Source of the DNA: Hufsiella ginkgonis
GTDB taxonomy: Bacteria; Bacteroidota; Bacteroidia; Sphingobacteriales; Sphingobacteriaceae
Direction of reading: 5' to 3'
DNA: 64,000 nucleotides
Assembly: GCF_009834915.1 (NCBI RefSeq)
Contig: NZ_WVHS01000001.1
Span: 620,001 to 684,000 of the forward strand
Shown here piece after piece: positions 63,601 to 64,000 of the stretch. Position 1 is the first letter of the stretch. Every line of letters starts with the position of its first letter. The notes beneath the pieces were generated by a model that was given only the letters and a program-made list of their open reading frames with translations, had not been told where the DNA came from and did no database searches. The position numbers and the translations under genes were made by a program.

Positions 63601-63722
63601 TTCCCTTCTAAAAACTCACGGAAGCCCTTAAATAAGACCCCTCTTATAAAACCCAGCTCAATCCGATGAAAATACGAAGGAATTTTTGAATTCTAAAATC
63701 ACCATCCCGCCTTCCACTGCAC

Positions 63723-64000
63723 CTATTTACGTTTAAACTTCAGGATTAGTATAATAGCGGCAACGATCAACACAAAAATGACAATATATGGCCATATAAG
63801 CTTTACCGGCATTGGATGAGCCACCTTACCCGGCTTTTTGTTTTCCACAATCGCAGGCGGCTCGTTTTCGAAGTTATTAACATAATGCAAAGCCCCGGCA
63901 GCCTGCTTTTTTTCCAGCCTGTCCGCCAAACGCTTCCAGTAAGCGGCTAGCGAGCGTTCTTTTTCCGCCGCAACGGTTTCACCTGTCTTACCATAAAGTG
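63723..64000 (-). CDS. C-terminal part of a tail-anchored membrane protein (partial at window edge)
   Basis: The frame is open to the right edge: YGKTGETVAAEKERSLAAYW, KRLADRLEKKQAAGALHY, then a linker (FENEPPAIVENKKPGK) and one membrane segment (KLIWPYIVIFVLIVAAIILI) with a short basic end LKFKRK. Topology suggests a large domain beyond the window anchored by a C-terminal helix. Family not recognised. Confidence 0.55.
   Translation of the reverse strand, partial: LYGKTGETVAAEKERSLAAYWKRLADRLEKKQAAGALHYVNNFENEPPAIVENKKPGKVAHPMPVKLIWPYIVIFVLIVAAIILILKFKRK

Overview
The window is bacterial and reads as Bacteroidota, probably a Sphingobacteriaceae/Chitinophagaceae-type genome (inference). The grounds are perfect or near TTG-N19-TAnnTTTG promoters, LytS/LytTR and ECF-sigma architecture, TamB, DUF4407, an M42 peptidase, BlaI/BlaR1-type genes, ATP-dependent ligase with its associated exonuclease, and YD-repeat (RHS) proteins with the core [20 protein letters not shown]. 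No rRNA, CRISPR array or complete prophage is visible.

Left 13.2 kb (1-13205), accessory. This is an archive of displaced RHS toxin tips. Three tips (892-1692, 7143-8012, 10186-10934) each keep only the last tens of residues of the RHS core, carry a different C-terminal domain, and are followed at once by a small candidate immunity gene (1695-2015, 8015-8431, 10934-11401). Tips 2 and 3 each carry a single-base frameshift in the toxin part while the immunity gene is intact. Around them are three copies of a GC-rich ~0.6 kb repeat (A, B inverted, C), two of them directly behind the tail of an ORF6N-type gene, and two copies of a hairpin with identical geometry (20-bp stem, 55-nt loop) but different, self-complementary stem sequences. 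Between repeats A and B lies a tight operon: SymE-like protein, P-loop ATPase, and two tyrosine recombinases (the first frameshifted). It is divergent from an XRE regulator across a region with four GATACAT/ATGTATC heptamers. A frameshifted IS1182-type element closes the island 13 bp from the 3' end of tRNA-Met. This assembly is the best candidate in the window for something undescribed.

13.2-17.0 kb. tRNA-Met, an SRPBCC protein, a DUF1624/HGSNAT-like membrane protein, then a decayed fourth RHS tip with a lipase-like AHSMG motif (15206-16558, minus), lying close to tRNA-Asp.

17-64 kb, mostly core genome. A LiaF-like/LytS/LytTR envelope-sensing operon; redoxin; beta-carbonic anhydrase with a SulP transporter (probable bicarbonate supply); acyl-CoA carboxylase beta subunit; an ORF6N pseudogene; M42 aminopeptidase; sugar nucleotidyltransferase; GH31 glucosidase; recA, prfA, lpxH-like; prolyl oligopeptidase and dipeptide epimerase (peptide salvage); rhodanese; DUF4407; an Asp/Gly repeat protein with a membrane protein and a histidine kinase; RsmI-like methyltransferase; miaE; nadD-gmk-yicC; LptF/G permease; ribBA; tamB; tsaD; an ECF sigma factor with a membrane-anchored beta-barrel partner; a truncated BlaI with an M56 partner; the lig-exonuclease pair; S41 protease; a TPR protein; and a partial gene at the right edge. 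Several convergent neighbours overlap by about 20 bp at their 3' ends.
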